A stretch of 64,000 nucleotides of DNA from Vespula vulgaris. Its lineage: Eukaryota; Arthropoda; Insecta; Hymenoptera; Vespidae. The stretch covers positions 2,151,314-2,215,313 of the forward strand of contig NC_066602.1 of the NCBI RefSeq assembly GCF_905475345.1, given 5' to 3'. How positions within the stretch are numbered: position 1 is the stretch's first letter; each line of letters starts with the position of its first letter. Made by a program: the position numbers and the translations under genes. The notes below the pieces were generated by a model. It was given only the letters and a program-made list of their open reading frames with translations. It was not told where the DNA came from and did no database searches. This document shows, piece by piece, positions 48,794 to 62,618 of this stretch.

Positions 48794-51420
48794 ATGGAAG
48801 ATGATCGAGAAATTAGTACACATTTTCTTCAGGAAATTGTTGGTAAGTAACTTTTTTGATTTCATTAACGATAATTTTACGATTTTGTTACGACAATAAA
48901 TTTATTCGACATTCGTTTTTATTCTTTTTCCAGATCATTATAATTATAATAATCTACAATTTCAATCTACTCAACTTCAACTTACAACGTAGTTTTCGAG
49001 CCATTATAGAACTTCTTAAGTAGTAAGTAAAAAAATTAAGTTCCTCCAGTACTCATCATGTCGAGAACGAAAGATCAGAATCGACACGAGTTACTGGTTG
49101 TAATTTTTTAAATCGATTATTGACGAGTACGTGAGTAACTCTTATATTGGATTTACTTACGAATAGTATGTTTATTTTTGTGCATGTTTTTCCATTGTTT
49201 ATATATATATATATATATGTACATACGTATTTTTATTAGCTCAGAATAGGATCTTCTTGTTTCATCGATTGGAATTGTTTTTAATTAAAAGTACAATTCA
49301 TTTGTACTTTTTTGTTTTCTTCGTTTTTATTCGCATTGTTAGCGATGAAATCAGGTATTTATTTGCACGATAATTTATTTCAAAAAAGTATGTAATATGG
49401 TATACGTTACATGGATCGTAGTTAATTTATTTGATTATGATTAACTTCAATATATGAAGAACTGAGTAAGAAGACGACAAACGCGACTGATAGATTTTGG
49501 AAAACGAGTGGTGGATTATGTTTTTTTAATTAGATAATCCACTTGTTGAAACGAATCCTCCGAGATTATTTTGATTATTCTATTATATGAAAATTTAATT
49601 CGATATTTAATCAATTATTTTGACGAATGAAAAGTCTCGATAGAGTTATTGTTTTTAAAAGAAAAATGTCGACTTTCGAGATTTAGAGTCGTAGATCGCA
49701 GCACTTGTGGAATAAATTAATCAATTTTTAAATCAGGATTTTCAGCTACTAATAAACTAATTTCTGTTTCTCCCATCCATGTTATCTGCGTTCTCATTTG
49801 CGCGTGTGCCCAGGTGTTACTCGTATGAGTGAGAAACAGTTAGTAGGGGTTTAGTTTTAAGTTTCCTCTCATTAGCGACTGTCATTGCGTTAGTGATTGT
49901 GTACGATGTATTTTGCACCTGTGTGTATTAGATGGTGAATAATACATCGTTTCAATTCGAAATTCATAGTCATTTATATAAATTTATAATAGAAAATATT
50001 TAATTGTTTTCAATATCAAAATCGTATGATAATAATAATAAAAAAAAACGAAAAAACGATAAGTTAATTTAATAAATAATATATTAATAATATAATAATA
50101 ATATTAATTATGTTAATATATTATATTAACTTAGAGTATGTTATTATATTATTAATATACTATATTAGTATCTTGTAATATTTATATTTAATTAAATAAT
50201 GCCTCATCAATAATAATATTATATATATACTAATAATATAATATATTAATAAATAGTATATTAATAATATAATAATAACATTAACTAAGTTAATATATTA
50301 TATTAACTTAGAGTATGTTAATATATTGTATTAATATACTATATTAGTATCCTCTAATATTTATATTTCATTAAATAACGCCTCATGCAAAATGACACTT
50401 GATCCTTTTGAATATTAAATAAATCATATTTTAATAAATAAAATAATACTCGTATGTTATTAGTATGTTTACATATTGGTACGTACTAATATTTATGTCG
50501 AAAATAATCATTTTCTTTTTTTTTCTTCATATTTTGCTAATGTTTATATTACGACACACACACACATACAATATATCGATATCAAACAATTTAAAAGTCT
50601 TTGTAATTCTTTAGAAATTCCTTTCTTTTGATTTTTCTACATTTTCGATATTTAATATTAAGAATATTAACGTTTCATTATTTCTGTTAGGTTGTTTCTG
50701 TTCATTGTTTTTGTTCATTGTTTCTGTTCATTCTAATGATTTATAGAATATATACATACATTGTTTATACAGTGTACGTTAAAGTAAAAGTATTAAAAAG
50801 GAAAAAGTAAAACTGGTCAAATAAAAAAAGTAAAGTTATAAAACATATCATAGATTTTATAACTTCAAACGTTAGTTTCTTCTAATTTATCTACTACGAA
50901 GTATTAATTATAGGTGCATCGATTAAATCGAAAATCTTGTAAGAGAAATTCGAATCGGATTCTTTCGGATAAATTTTTTAATCGTATTTTTAACTCCCGT
51001 TTTCTTTTTCTCGTTTGTTTTATTTCGATGCAGTGATTAAGCAAAGAAGATTTCAAACAAAATTTGTCAAACAAATCGTAGCCGAAGAAGGTAATTATCG
51101 ATTACAAGTTATTTTTCAAAGCTCGTTCAAAACTTTCGTTAATGCTTTGTGATTTTATCTTTGATTTATATTTTATTACATAGTCATTTTGCTCGTCAAT
51201 AATAATCATCGTTTCATCTTTTCGATCGTCAGACATAATTACAGATGCATAATTATTTCATTAAGTATAGAATATATTTAGATATCAGATTTAATTATAT
51301 CTTTTAAAAATATAATAGTTCAAGAATGGTGTGTTTTGTTCAATGCATATATCTCGAGGCGTTAGAGTTTTCATTTTCTTTTTTTATTTACTTTTTTGTT
51401 CGTTTTAAAAACGTTTAATT

Positions 51421-51458
<38 letters not shown>

Positions 51459-51966
51459 TTTACCGTTCCATGAAATTTTAAGATGTAAAAAAATTTTTGT
51501 TTTCTCCGGTCGAATATATTACATTCATCCTCGTGATAAATACTTTTAGATCATTTTACTTCTCTCTCTTTCTCGTTTTTTTTTTATTTTCTTTGTTTTT
51601 ATTGTTCGAGTAAACTTTGAGAGCCATTAACTTTTTATTCAGATTTGATTTATTTGTAGAGCAAAGGAGAGAAGAGTAGAAATGGTTAGGGAATAAAAAA
51701 TGCATCTGCCAGCACGTTCAATGGACGTGCATTTCTATCTGCATGTCTTTATATGCTTTGTTTACGATTACAAAATAATTAAATATATCTTTTTTTGTTC
51801 TAGGTTAACATCGTTGTATTAATTATGGAAATAATCTATTTCTTTTCTCTCTTACGTTTCCATGCGTACATACACGCAGTTTGCAATTATAACATAACTA
51901 ATTTATCTTCTTTCTGTTTTAGAACGGAACATCGTTGGATCGACTATAGACAAGTCTATTTGCTGA
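48794..51966 (+). CDS. Tentative three-exon small protein (49 aa), function unknown
   Basis: The first coding exon (48794-48842) reads MEDDREISTHFLQEIV and ends at a strong GTAAGT in phase 1. The second (51034-51090, after a CGATGCAG acceptor) continues VIKQRRFQTKFVKQIVAEE and ends phase 1 before GTAATT. A third (51923-51966, after TGTTTTAG) gives ERNIVGSTIDKSIC and a TGA. An AATAAA at about 52122 could be the polyadenylation signal. An alternative second exon starting at 48934 gives DHYNYNNLQFQSTQLQLTT and TAG at 48990-48992, a 35-residue product. The composition is charged and soluble, with no signal peptide or membrane segment. I do not recognise the family. The second exon could instead splice to an exon beyond those seen, making this the N-terminus of a longer protein. 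Confidence 0.3.
50074..50395. repeat. AT-rich tandem duplication, about 175-bp unit
   Basis: The stretch from AATATATTAATAATATAATA through TTAACTTAGAGTATGTTA to TAAATAAYGCCTCATC is present twice (50074-50205 and 50250-50392) with few differences. Confidence 0.8.
51424..51455. repeat. (CA)n microsatellite
   Basis: Sixteen CA units within the intron between the second and third tentative coding exons. Confidence 0.85.
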
Positions 51967-52679
51967 GAATTGTCACTTTTGTCATATCGACGTATCTTAA
52001 TCAAAATTTTTCATAAGTTTTAGCCACAACCGTAACAAATCGAGATTTTGAAAAGCTCCCTTGGATCGTTTTAACCTTGTACACTAATTCGCATAATTGG
52101 ATATGACATTTCATGGAGAAATAAAATTTCACTTCCCTTGTAACTTAAAGTTAGAATAATTTTCTACGTAACAATTAATACGACTTAATCGTATAACCTA
52201 TTATTTCTTTCGTAAAACGTGAAATGCGATTTTAGAAAAAAAAAAAAAAAGAAATCACATGAATCATTTCACAATTATTCTTTCGATCGATCGATCGTCT
52301 ATTAAGCAAAGGTAGCCGACGAAACATTTAATTTATTATTTATATCCATTTTCAATTTTTAACATATTCTTAAAGATTCAATTTTTCACTTCTCCTTCAA
52401 TCTATTATTAATTATTAGGAATAAAAATTTCCATATATTTTATTTGTCATTCTTTCTTTTCTTTCTTTTTTTTTCTCTCTCTCATTCGTTGCACTTCGCA
52501 ATAATTAAATAAAGAAGAAAGAGATTATCGAACGAATTGTAACTAAAGTGAGGTTATAAGATTTCGTGAATGTGAGGTTAATAGTGATGGAAAATAGGGA
52601 TGTTTGGGATAGAGTGGGGGTTGGAAATAGAGATAGATATTATTACCGAGGAGGGTAAATATGTTTTCTCGTATTGTTG

Positions 52680-53030
52680 TCACGGCTAGAAAGAGAAACG
52701 TTTCGAACTTATCGATCCAGCATTAAATTTCCCGCGATTAATTGTCCGCTACTATACCGAGACTGTTCTCCTAGCGTACATTGACCTTCGTTTGACATCG
52801 GCCATGTTCGGATAAGTTCGTCTACATTCGTTGGTGGTGGGGATTCGCGAATTGCGAACTCGCAGCTTTCCACCATTGCTCGCTCCGCCACCGCCGTGTT
52901 TACTTCGTGTCCAGTGCGTATTCTCGTGTGGTATTCCTTTCGAATTGTCAAATGCGAGCATCGTTTGGACGTTTCCAAAGAAACGTCGTTTCTTTTTCTG
53001 ATATTTCTATCGTATGTTTCTCTATCTATC

Positions 53031-53069
<39 letters not shown>

Positions 53070-53092
53070 GTAATTTTTTTTTTGCATCGATA
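52680..53092 (+). promoter_or_regulatory. CpG-bearing promoter-like island
   Basis: A sharp change from AT-rich DNA to a complex, CpG-containing stretch (CATCGGCCATGTTCGG, CGCTCCGCCACCGCCGTG), followed by a CT microsatellite (53028-53063) and AAACAA|GTAAGT at about 53092-53098, a strong donor. It could be the first untranslated exon of a gene with a long intron to the right. No coding exon is seen. Confidence 0.3.
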
Positions 53093-54188
53093 AACAAGTA
53101 AGTGTCGGAGTAATTCGTACGAATCGAATTATTCATTTCGAATTTGAATCTTATTGGGTGTCTTTCATGTCGTCGTTTTTTAGTTAACGATTGATCGAGT
53201 ACGAGGGTGACTGTTGCCTCGTAGGAGGATTAGAGAAAGATGGTGAAAATTATCGGATCGGTTTGTGCGTGTGTGAGCTCACAGTGAAAGATACCGTGCG
53301 TGTTTTCAAAAGTGTGTGCGTTATTCTTCGATACTTAATTAATTGTTTTGGTTGTTGTATATCGTTTACTGTCGAAACATGGTTCGTTCGAATGGAGGAT
53401 ACGAAGAGTTAGGATAATTGGGTGTGTTTGCGATGATAGGAGAATCGTGTATAGACACATCGTTCAATTTACCCGCGCAAATTCGAATCCAGTCGAATCC
53501 AAGTAGCGTTTAATTCAGAAGGAGAGGTTCAATCGGTTCAACCACTGGCTCGTCGTTCTTACTCGACAATGACCTTGATATGTCTAGGCTGTTGCATAGA
53601 ACGGTTGAATTCTCTCGAACTGTCTGATCATCTATTTTCAATTCATTTTCTTTCGATAGATTCCCAATCGAAATCGTGAGGAATAGACAATGATTTTATT
53701 GATCTGTAAACGTTACTTTTTTAATCATTCACCGTTCTCTGTATCTTCGATATTACAAAGGATATCGGTGATATAAGTTTACATTCCATCTTAAAATCCG
53801 TCGAATTAGTTTTTCAACAGCGTTTTTATACTTTCGTTGAAATTACAACGTCGAGAATGAAGAATAAGCGAAGTAGAAACTACTGTACCGTTTTAACCGC
53901 GTTTGTTGTTTCATAGAAATAAGAATAAACAAAAAAAAAAAAAAGAAAAGGATAAAAAATAATAGCGTTAATCATCGACTCAACCATTCGGTATTGTATA
54001 TAGAATACAAGCTAAAGGAGAACTTTCAGTGTTTGGACAATCGAATATCCAACTTGTCTATTTTTTTAAATGGAAAACTCGAGTAAAGAATGCAATGTTT
54101 TTTTTCACTATCAGAGATAACAAAGAGCGTAGCAGACATGAAATGCATTTGCATCGGTTATGCGTTTATCTATCTATGTATGTACGTC

Positions 54189-54219
<31 letters not shown>

Positions 54220-54823
54220 ATGTATGTGCATATATCGGACGTAAATTATTTCAAGGGTAGTAGAGCGCGATAGAATTTTGCAACAAGGCGATAATTCGCA
54301 ATTAAAGTAGGTACTCGACATTGCTGGTCGATGAATTGACTCGTGAAAGCGCAACCACGCGAGAGTCGCTTCGAGGTCCACTGACGGAAAAAAAAAGTTG
54401 CATTTGCCGCTAGGAAATTGGCTACTTCGCGTCGTGAATCGAATGATTAATTAATTTAACGAGTACTCTTCGTGTCAGTTAACAGAAATCTCATTCGATC
54501 ATTTCTCCGTTCGCGATAATATCCACGAAATTTGATTGATTCCTCCAGAAGAATCCTGTTTAATTTCATCGCCATTCGATAATCAGTGGATATGCATTAT
54601 CGATATATACATATATACATAGATATTATTTCTCTATGTTTCATTTTAGTTCTCCGTTAGATTTTTCAATTTCTTTCGAATTCTTTTCAAGTAGTGAAAC
54701 GTCGAACTAATTTCAACTATCGTCGTGATATTTGAAAAAAAGACAGTGTTACTGTGACTACTAGAGTGACTGTGATAAACTTCCGAGATATTTCGATATT
54801 TTTACTTCGACTCACTGATCGAT

Positions 54824-54855
<32 letters not shown>

Positions 54856-55651
54856 TGACTGACTGACTGACTGACTGATTGACTGACTGATTGACTGACA
54901 CTTGATATGAACTTTGAAGTTTTTCTTTTTTCAAGCAGTGAGTAATGAGAAAACATGTCGGATAAAAGCAACGTCGTAAAAACAACGGATAATCCAAGAC
55001 TTTGAAGTTCGTTGAATGGATGGAACAAGGATGGTGATTTCTTTCGAGAAAATTGTCGATATTTTGCAACGGTAAGTCTTCACTATCTGTTTCATTTGAA
55101 AACTCAAATCGAGTTTAGTATAGTTTATTTCGCTTTGCATTCGGGCTGCATTAAATTTTCTTCGATTTATGAGCGCGACTCGTCGCCTACGTTTCTGACG
55201 TTTACCAAATAATCACGTTTACCGAACGCTGTTATTCGCATCTGTTATTTTACGCTGAATTACGAGATTGCTCGTAGGAGATTATTGCTCAGCGGCTGCA
55301 ACGAATTGTTTCACGTAACAATTGTTCAAAGATCGATTCTCCGTGGCAACGTTTTGCCTTTTTCTCTCAGTCATTTATAGATGCGAATATATAGGCGTAT
55401 GTGTATGTAATACACCGGTATCAATTAATCTGTCGGAGTGAACTCACCAGTTTATAAATTATCCTACTTTTTCGTAGTTACAAAATCACACCCTCGACTC
55501 CGATTAAACTAGGTCGATGAAGTTACAAAGGAAAGATAGTGTCTCGAATTCTCTTTAAAACCGTAAGAGACGTGAGATTTAGATGGGATCTTTATTTCTC
55601 TCTTTCTACCGTGAAACTTCATCGAAGTATCCTCTACTTCGTCTTTCTTTA

Positions 55652-55690
<39 letters not shown>

Positions 55691-57300
55691 TCTTTTTATC
55701 TCTTCTGCCTTGTTGACCTATTTCAATTTTTCTCTTTCTTCTTTTTTTATCTTTCATTCTTTTAAATCCGATCGAGTTTGTCAGTTTTGTTTGGAAAAAC
55801 CGTCGAGTTTGCAAGATTGATTTCGTCTTACGTGCAAAGCGTAATAAATGGATAAAATAAAACAAAAGATATAACCGTTGATTTTAGTTCGACGAAAATG
55901 GAGAGGAACAACCAATCGATGTTTTCAGTCTTTGAACTTTGGAAAAGATATCGTTAAACCTATCTGTCGAAATGGTTATTCGATTTATTTTTCTTTCGTT
56001 GGTCGAATTTCATCAAAGTTTCATATGACGATATACATACATACATACATACATACATACATACATACATACACGAAAGTATTGAAAGTGAAAGGAAGGT
56101 GTTAAAAATTAGCATCGTTGGCACATTTACCGATGCGTTTACGATCTATGTACGATATTCAACGTAGGCCTTGCTCGAAAAGCAGGAGGTAAAGTTGCTA
56201 CCATCGTTGAACGTGCCAAGACCGTTTCGAAAGAGTTACTGGCGACGCTAATATCTGTAATACCAAGCTCACGATCGTTCTACTATTTCGAAAGCTTTCC
56301 CAAAATCTGCTGCCACGGGCATCCTACTGGAAAGCATCCAACGGATATACCTTAGCGTATCTACGTTAGATTTTCTCTCTCTTTCTCTCTCCATCTCTCT
56401 TTTTTCTCTTCCTCCTTTTTTCGTAAGTTCTGCAGCGACGTTAAAATAGGCCTTGAATTTAAGCGAATTTATAGTTATAAGAAGAACACGCGAAATCTCG
56501 CGTGATTTTTAATCCGCGATTCATTCGAACGATCTTTTAAGATCAACGGATAATAATAATAAGCTTGTTATACTTTCTTCATATAATATGTTTCAAATCT
56601 ATCGTACCAGAGTTATATTTGAAATATAATATTATTGTACATAAGGGTGATGCACGAAAACATATCCAAAGCTTCTTTATAATTTATTTCAATGTTGGAT
56701 CGTGATGAAAGATTAGACGATCGAACACGTCGACATTTTTCACGACAGCTTTCAACGACGATAAAGTTCGCTGGCTCTGCTTTCTCACGAATATTTTATG
56801 ACGACTTCGTCGTCGGTCTGGAATGATTTCATCGAATCGTGTTTTCTTTCTTTCTTTTTTTCTCTCTTCTTCTTTTTCTTTTTCTTTTTCTTTCTTTTTT
56901 ATTTATTTATTTATTGATTATTTATTTTTTTTTATCACCTGCATAGAAAAGATATCTACTATCTTTGGATTAGGTATATAGGATAATAGGATTTCTTTTT
57001 ACGGTCGATATTTCGTCAGAGATTTCATCGTAGACATTAGGAAGTTTTCTTTTTTCTATTTTTTTTTTTTTTTCTTCACAAAGAAATAGTATAATCTTTC
57101 GAACGAACTTTCTCTATCGTTAATTCGGAGATAGTTATATCGCGTGCTGTCGAACGAAGAGTCTCGAGTTAGATACTCATTCCTGTTTTCCGTATTTCGA
57201 GAGAGCAAGTTGAATCAGACAATTTTCGAGAGTTTCCTTCGAGGCACGAGCAAGTTTTTCAAAGTTGTAGAAAAGCGTTCGACGTGATTTTGCCTCGTCA
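53093..57300. repeat. Non-coding, possibly long intron
   Basis: TATG/TG tracts at 54176-54232, (ACTG)n at 54826-54898, (CT)n at 55661-55687 and (ATAC)n at 56032-56072. Complex unrepetitive stretches (53450-53600, 56100-56370) have only short open frames. Confidence 0.5.
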
Positions 57301-57325
57301 GCGTTGCTTTCTCTGTATCTAGTAA

Positions 57326-57366
<41 letters not shown>

Positions 57367-57561
57367 ATAGTAATAGTAATAGTAGTAATAGTAGATTGGT
57401 CAAATTTTCAAAAGTTTTCGTGGCTAAGAAAAATAATTGGGATAATTATCCACTTTAAGTCTTCTTACATTCGTAATGAGACTCTTTGAAATAAAATATT
57501 CGATCGTGCTTATAAAATATGTTTTTCAAAATTTTACAGTCAAAGTGTTAAAGTTACGGCG

Positions 57562-57608
<47 letters not shown>

Positions 57609-58570
57609 GAGAGAGAGATAGATCTAGAGAAGCTTCTCTAATTTAATTTTAGTGAATTCCCTTACGACAAGACCACAAGAGAGAAGACTCCTGAAATTCC
57701 CTTGGTGACACGAGGCCAATTCCGGGAAGTGATCATCAAGTGGACACGACAAACATACGCTTTTGAATCTCCTAGCTGTCCCATTCTACGAATAATACTG
57801 CCATCGAGCATCTTCTCTTTTCACAGAGCTTTGATCATTCGACTCGAGCTTTTCAAATACCGTAAAACCTTCATATCTTTCGGAGATATTCGATTTATCG
57901 ACATGAATCAAAAAAAAAGAGAGAAGAATTCTCTTTGGGGAAGAAGTACCGTTAGGATTCTCATTTTATTCATCATTTTATCGTAATGTTCAACAACATT
58001 TTTCAAATCAAAGTAATCGACTCTCTCTCTCTCTCTTTCTTTCTTTCTCTTCTTTTTTTCTTTTTATGTTTTTTTTTCTCTCTACAACTGCTTCGAAACG
58101 TACGAATTTTCATTATATGTAAAGCTTGCAGCTTCCAAGTGATCTTCGTTGAATAGGAAATCATTCCTTCTCTCTCTCTCTCTACTTCTTCTATTTTAAT
58201 CTCTTCGAAGCAAGAACATCTTTACTCTCAACTTCTTTCTTCTCTCAACCGCAACACTTTCCCCCGAAGAGAAGCTCTTGCACATTCACTTTGAAAGTCC
58301 AACATTCGAGAGAGAGAGAGAAAGAGAGAGAAAGGAAGAGAAAGAAAGAAAGAAAGAGAGAGTTTCTCCCTTCGTTTTACCTACGTCGATTTCGAAGCAA
58401 TTTTCAGCGAGCTTCCGGAAGCTCGCGACTTTTGCTATCTTCATTCGACCACTACGTCGACTTCTCTAGGGAGCTTCTTCTTCAACCAGTACGATTGCAC
58501 TGAATTACCAATGAACATTCTGATCACGTGCTTTTTCTCTGCGATGAGAATGAGCGAAAGGGAAATAGAA

Positions 58571-58620
<50 letters not shown>

Positions 58621-58813
58621 GGCGATACGCGAGCGAGGGATGAATCGAACAAATAAAAAGAAAAAAAAAAAGTTGGATGAAAAGTTAGCTAGCGATGGTA
58701 GGTTTTAATTCGATCGCCGGTCTCTCCTATACAAGCTTTGTATTTTTTGTTCTTTTCTCTCTCTCTCTCTCTCTCTCTCTTCACATTTTCTCTTTTTTTT
58801 CTTCTTTTTTCTT

Positions 58814-58845
<32 letters not shown>

Positions 58846-60630
58846 TATCGGAATGCACGAGCTTTTAAACCTTCCCTCGTAAATCGGTACTCGCGGTACG
58901 ATTTTTTCTCATCCGATTATTTTATTTTTCGCGCGTTCATTCCAGGTTAAACCTTGTACGTTCTCTATATGACGATTACCATGATATTTAAAATATTTTG
59001 AAAGAAATAATGGAACACGTGTATCAGTGGAAATAATAGTTCTGTTTGTCTATTTATTTATTTATTTTTTCGTTTTAATCTTAGAAGGGAGTAAATCGTA
59101 AAGGAATATAAATCAGGATAGATACTACGTAACGATGATCACGAGAGAAAAGGAATCGTCGATGAGAAAAAGAAATTTAGAGAAATTATACGATAAAATG
59201 GATGATAGAAGAAGAACGAGAGTCGGAAGAAAGTTGGAAAGGATTGAAAATGGCTTGGATGCGGTTACGCTCGTTATCGTTTAGATTTATTCAAGGTAAA
59301 ATAGGAAAATAGTGCGATAGTGATGGTGTTAGTGCGTAGTGATAGTAGCGTTAGTGTCTGTGATGCTAGTGGTGGTAGTGTTGGTGGTATTTCGAGACTC
59401 GGCTTCGTGGGATGCAACCCTCGACGGAAACGAATCGATCTACCGGTTTTGCGGCGAACCTGTCGCTGTCTGTTTTGTTTTCATCGTTAACGTTGTCGTA
59501 ACGTTACGTTGCGGTTATTTTGTTGTTATTGTCGTTGTTGTTACGTTCTTCGGTTGTTATTATTGGCGATACCACAGAGACGTTGGGAAAAGGTAGAATA
59601 CAGAAAGAGAGAGAGAGAGAGAGAGGTAAAAAGAAAGAGAAGTATCGACTTTTGAACTTCGAATATAAAGCTCGAGTAGAGAAAAAGAAGAAGAAGAGTA
59701 CTCTCGCATATATATTCGATGCGCTTTTCGCGTGGCTATGTGAGGGATAGTATGGAGTAGGAAGAAGAGGGTAGTTCGATCGATAAATGGACATTAATCA
59801 CGTAAGATTAATGGCATGACGTTTTCGACGAATTTATGCTGGATAACGCATTTACCCGTTTGCCGACGACGAGTTCGCTGGTATTATCTCTTGGAGAGAT
59901 GTATGTGTATGTCTCTCTCTCTCTTTCTCTCTTTCTCTCTTTCTCTTCCTCTCTTTACGCATAGGAGATGGTAGTAGTATCGGTGGTGGTGGTGGTGGTG
60001 GTAGTGATGGTGGCGTCGGTGGTTCGATCGAATCGATAATTGGCGGAAAGTGAGCCCCGGGTATATCGACACCCACGACTGTTCATTAAGTATTTATTAC
60101 ATATCGAGTAGGTCGCATTGTTCTCTTGCTCTCTCAGCTATTTATTGTTACCATCGCATGCACGTATAATATGCACGTCTATGTGTATACTTATGTACAC
60201 ACATAGATATGTATGCGCGCGCGTATTATATCGTGGTTAAATCTGTGGAATCATAATCTCTTAATAATGATACTATTTCCTGATAACAGGTGGTTCGTGA
60301 GAAACGCTGAGATTTTTTTATTAGATATGTATGTTACCTTTCAGGCGAAGGAATATTATATTTTTTCTTTTCTTCTGTGCACCGTATTGTATTAAATTAA
60401 ATATTCGATCGATGGTACTACAAACGGATGGAATACTTTTTTTTAATTCTCTAAAAAATACGATAATCTTTGTTATTCTAATCGGTTTCTTTTATTCTGT
60501 TATTGCAAGAAGGATATGGGAATATGGCGACCTTTTTTTTTCGTTTTTGGATCGTAGAAAAGTCCACGTTCGTGTTATGAGCATGAACCCTATATTTTCT
60601 CTTTTACCGCACGGTCCTCATCGTTTTTTA

Positions 60631-60675
<45 letters not shown>

Positions 60676-61129
60676 GAAGCCTATTTTTCAGTGATAAACA
60701 TCAGTGGTGCCCTTTTCGCGGTTCCTAGCACGCGAGGCACGTCGACATAAATGACACTTTTCTCACGAAGCGTTTCGAACCCGTGGAATCCTATAAGGCG
60801 CTTAACCTTTCGACTTTCATCGCTATTCCAGACTGGTGCATCTCTTATACGACGCCCACGGCATTTCTTCCTTTTTCGGACCAACCCTTGACTCTCGTCT
60901 CGCGACACGGATGCCACCCTTCCTGCTCTTAGCACTCTTATCTTTTCATCTCGTTATCACGACCATTTGAACGCCTTTCTTTGAACCCTTTCCTTCTTAA
61001 TCTTATCATTATTTTCAATCTTTCATTGATTCGATGAATAGATAAATGTTTGAATATATTGTAAATATTATATATCGTCAATTCTTGAGTGTATATATAT
61101 ATATATATATAGTACTATATAACATATAA
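57301..61129. repeat. Trinucleotide and GA/CT microsatellite region
   Basis: (AGT)n at 57323-57391, CA/TA at 57566-57620, a 16-bp palindrome TAGAGAAGCTTCTCTA at 57625-57640, (GA)n at 58311-58335 and 58571-58620, (CT)n at 58757-58781, T-rich 58790-58850, (GGT)n at 59979-60003 and (TCG)n at 60629-60674. The CpG-containing parts (59400-59600, 60750-60930) may be regulatory or untranslated. Confidence 0.5.
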
Positions 61130-61170
61130 TATATTCGAATGATTTATTTTATTCTGCAGATTTTTCTTCT

Positions 61171-61203
<33 letters not shown>

Positions 61204-61242
61204 TATATATATCTGCAGAATAAAATAGGTCATACGAATATA
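61130..61242. repeat. Inverted repeat around a CA/TA microsatellite
   Basis: Arms 61130-61161 and 61211-61242 pair at 29 of 32 positions (the core TATTTTATTCTGCAGAT pairs perfectly with ATCTGCAGAATAAAATA). The 49-base loop contains (CA)n and (TA)n. Confidence 0.8.
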
Positions 61243-62567
61243 TTTTACAAGATTTTATTTAATTTTATATCATCTTTTCATTATAAAAAATATGAAAGAT
61301 TTTTCGGGTTATTTTGTTTCATCCTTTTCCTATAACATATACTCTTGTATCCAAAAAAAAAAAAGAAACATCCCCCGATAAAATATTAGATAGATAATAC
61401 CTATTGATTTATGCAGGATTGACAAAAGCAGTCAACGTGTTAAACAACGAGAACAGAACGCGTTCGTCGTTTCAATACTAAAACCCCCAATGGAGTTTTC
61501 ATGCGTCGAATAACGTGATGCTGGAATACAATAATCGTGCTTTATCATACTGGTTTAGCAAGAATGAAAATTAATTCAACGTGCGGTTTCTCTTCGAACG
61601 AATAGGATTCGAAAATTATTCTCTTGCAAATCTTTTCTCTCTCTCTCTGTCATTTGTGTCATTTTTCTTTTTCAAATTTTCCCTTGTTTCTTTCTTTTTT
61701 CTCTCTTTTTTTTTTTGTTTTAATAAATTCCAGAGAGTTCTCAAGCCTGCGTCGCGTGGCCACGACGGTGGTCTTCGTGCGGTCGCATCAGCGGCCATTG
61801 CGTGGAATATCCGCAAGGTCGATGAAGGAGAGAAGGGGGTTGGTGGAAAGTTTAATTAAAAAAGTGCCAACGCCCGCGACTTTTACCCTTCGAAACTTTT
61901 GACTCTCGCACTCTGTTCGCGAAACGTTCCACCTGTTCTTTTTATTATTATTATTTTTTTTTTTTGTTCGACTTCTCTCCTATAGTATCTCTTTACAATC
62001 ATTCTTCGCTATATCCTTCCTTCATTCATCCACCCCTTTTTTCATTTTTCTTATTGTTGTTACTTTTCCTCATTTTTTTTCCCCCAGTTTCTTTTTCTTT
62101 GTTTTTCTTTCTTTTCTTCTTCCTCGCTCACTTTTCCTCCCTTCTTCGTTTACCAAGTCGGCTATGATTCTCGAGTCTGAAAATCGTTCGTCTAAAACCG
62201 TAGAAATTCTCTTTTCTTTTTTCTTTTTCTTTTTCTTTCTTTATTTCTTTCTTTCCTTTTTCTTTTTCGTTAGAGAGTTCGATAGACGCTAACGAGTACC
62301 GCGGTTAAATTTACGATTCCCGTTGATTAAACGTAGTCCACTAATTCGAAAACGCTCTCAGCCGGTACTCCTCGATTTACGTTCTTTAAACGACCGTGTC
62401 GGCGTTCAACGTCGGCCTCACGAAGGATTTTTATCGTTAAATGGCACGCGCTACTCTCTTACGATCGATCCGTCTCGGCTTTTCGAACTTCCTCTATCTC
62501 GATAAGTCTTTCCTCGTGTCGAACGACGATCGTTTCACCGGCAATTAATTCTCTAAGCAAATAACAA

Positions 62568-62618
<51 letters not shown>

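Noticed and set aside
54826..54898. (ACTG)n tract considered as a structured repeat array
   Set aside because: A plain tetranucleotide microsatellite with few interruptions; the SVSQSVSQ frame is its translation.
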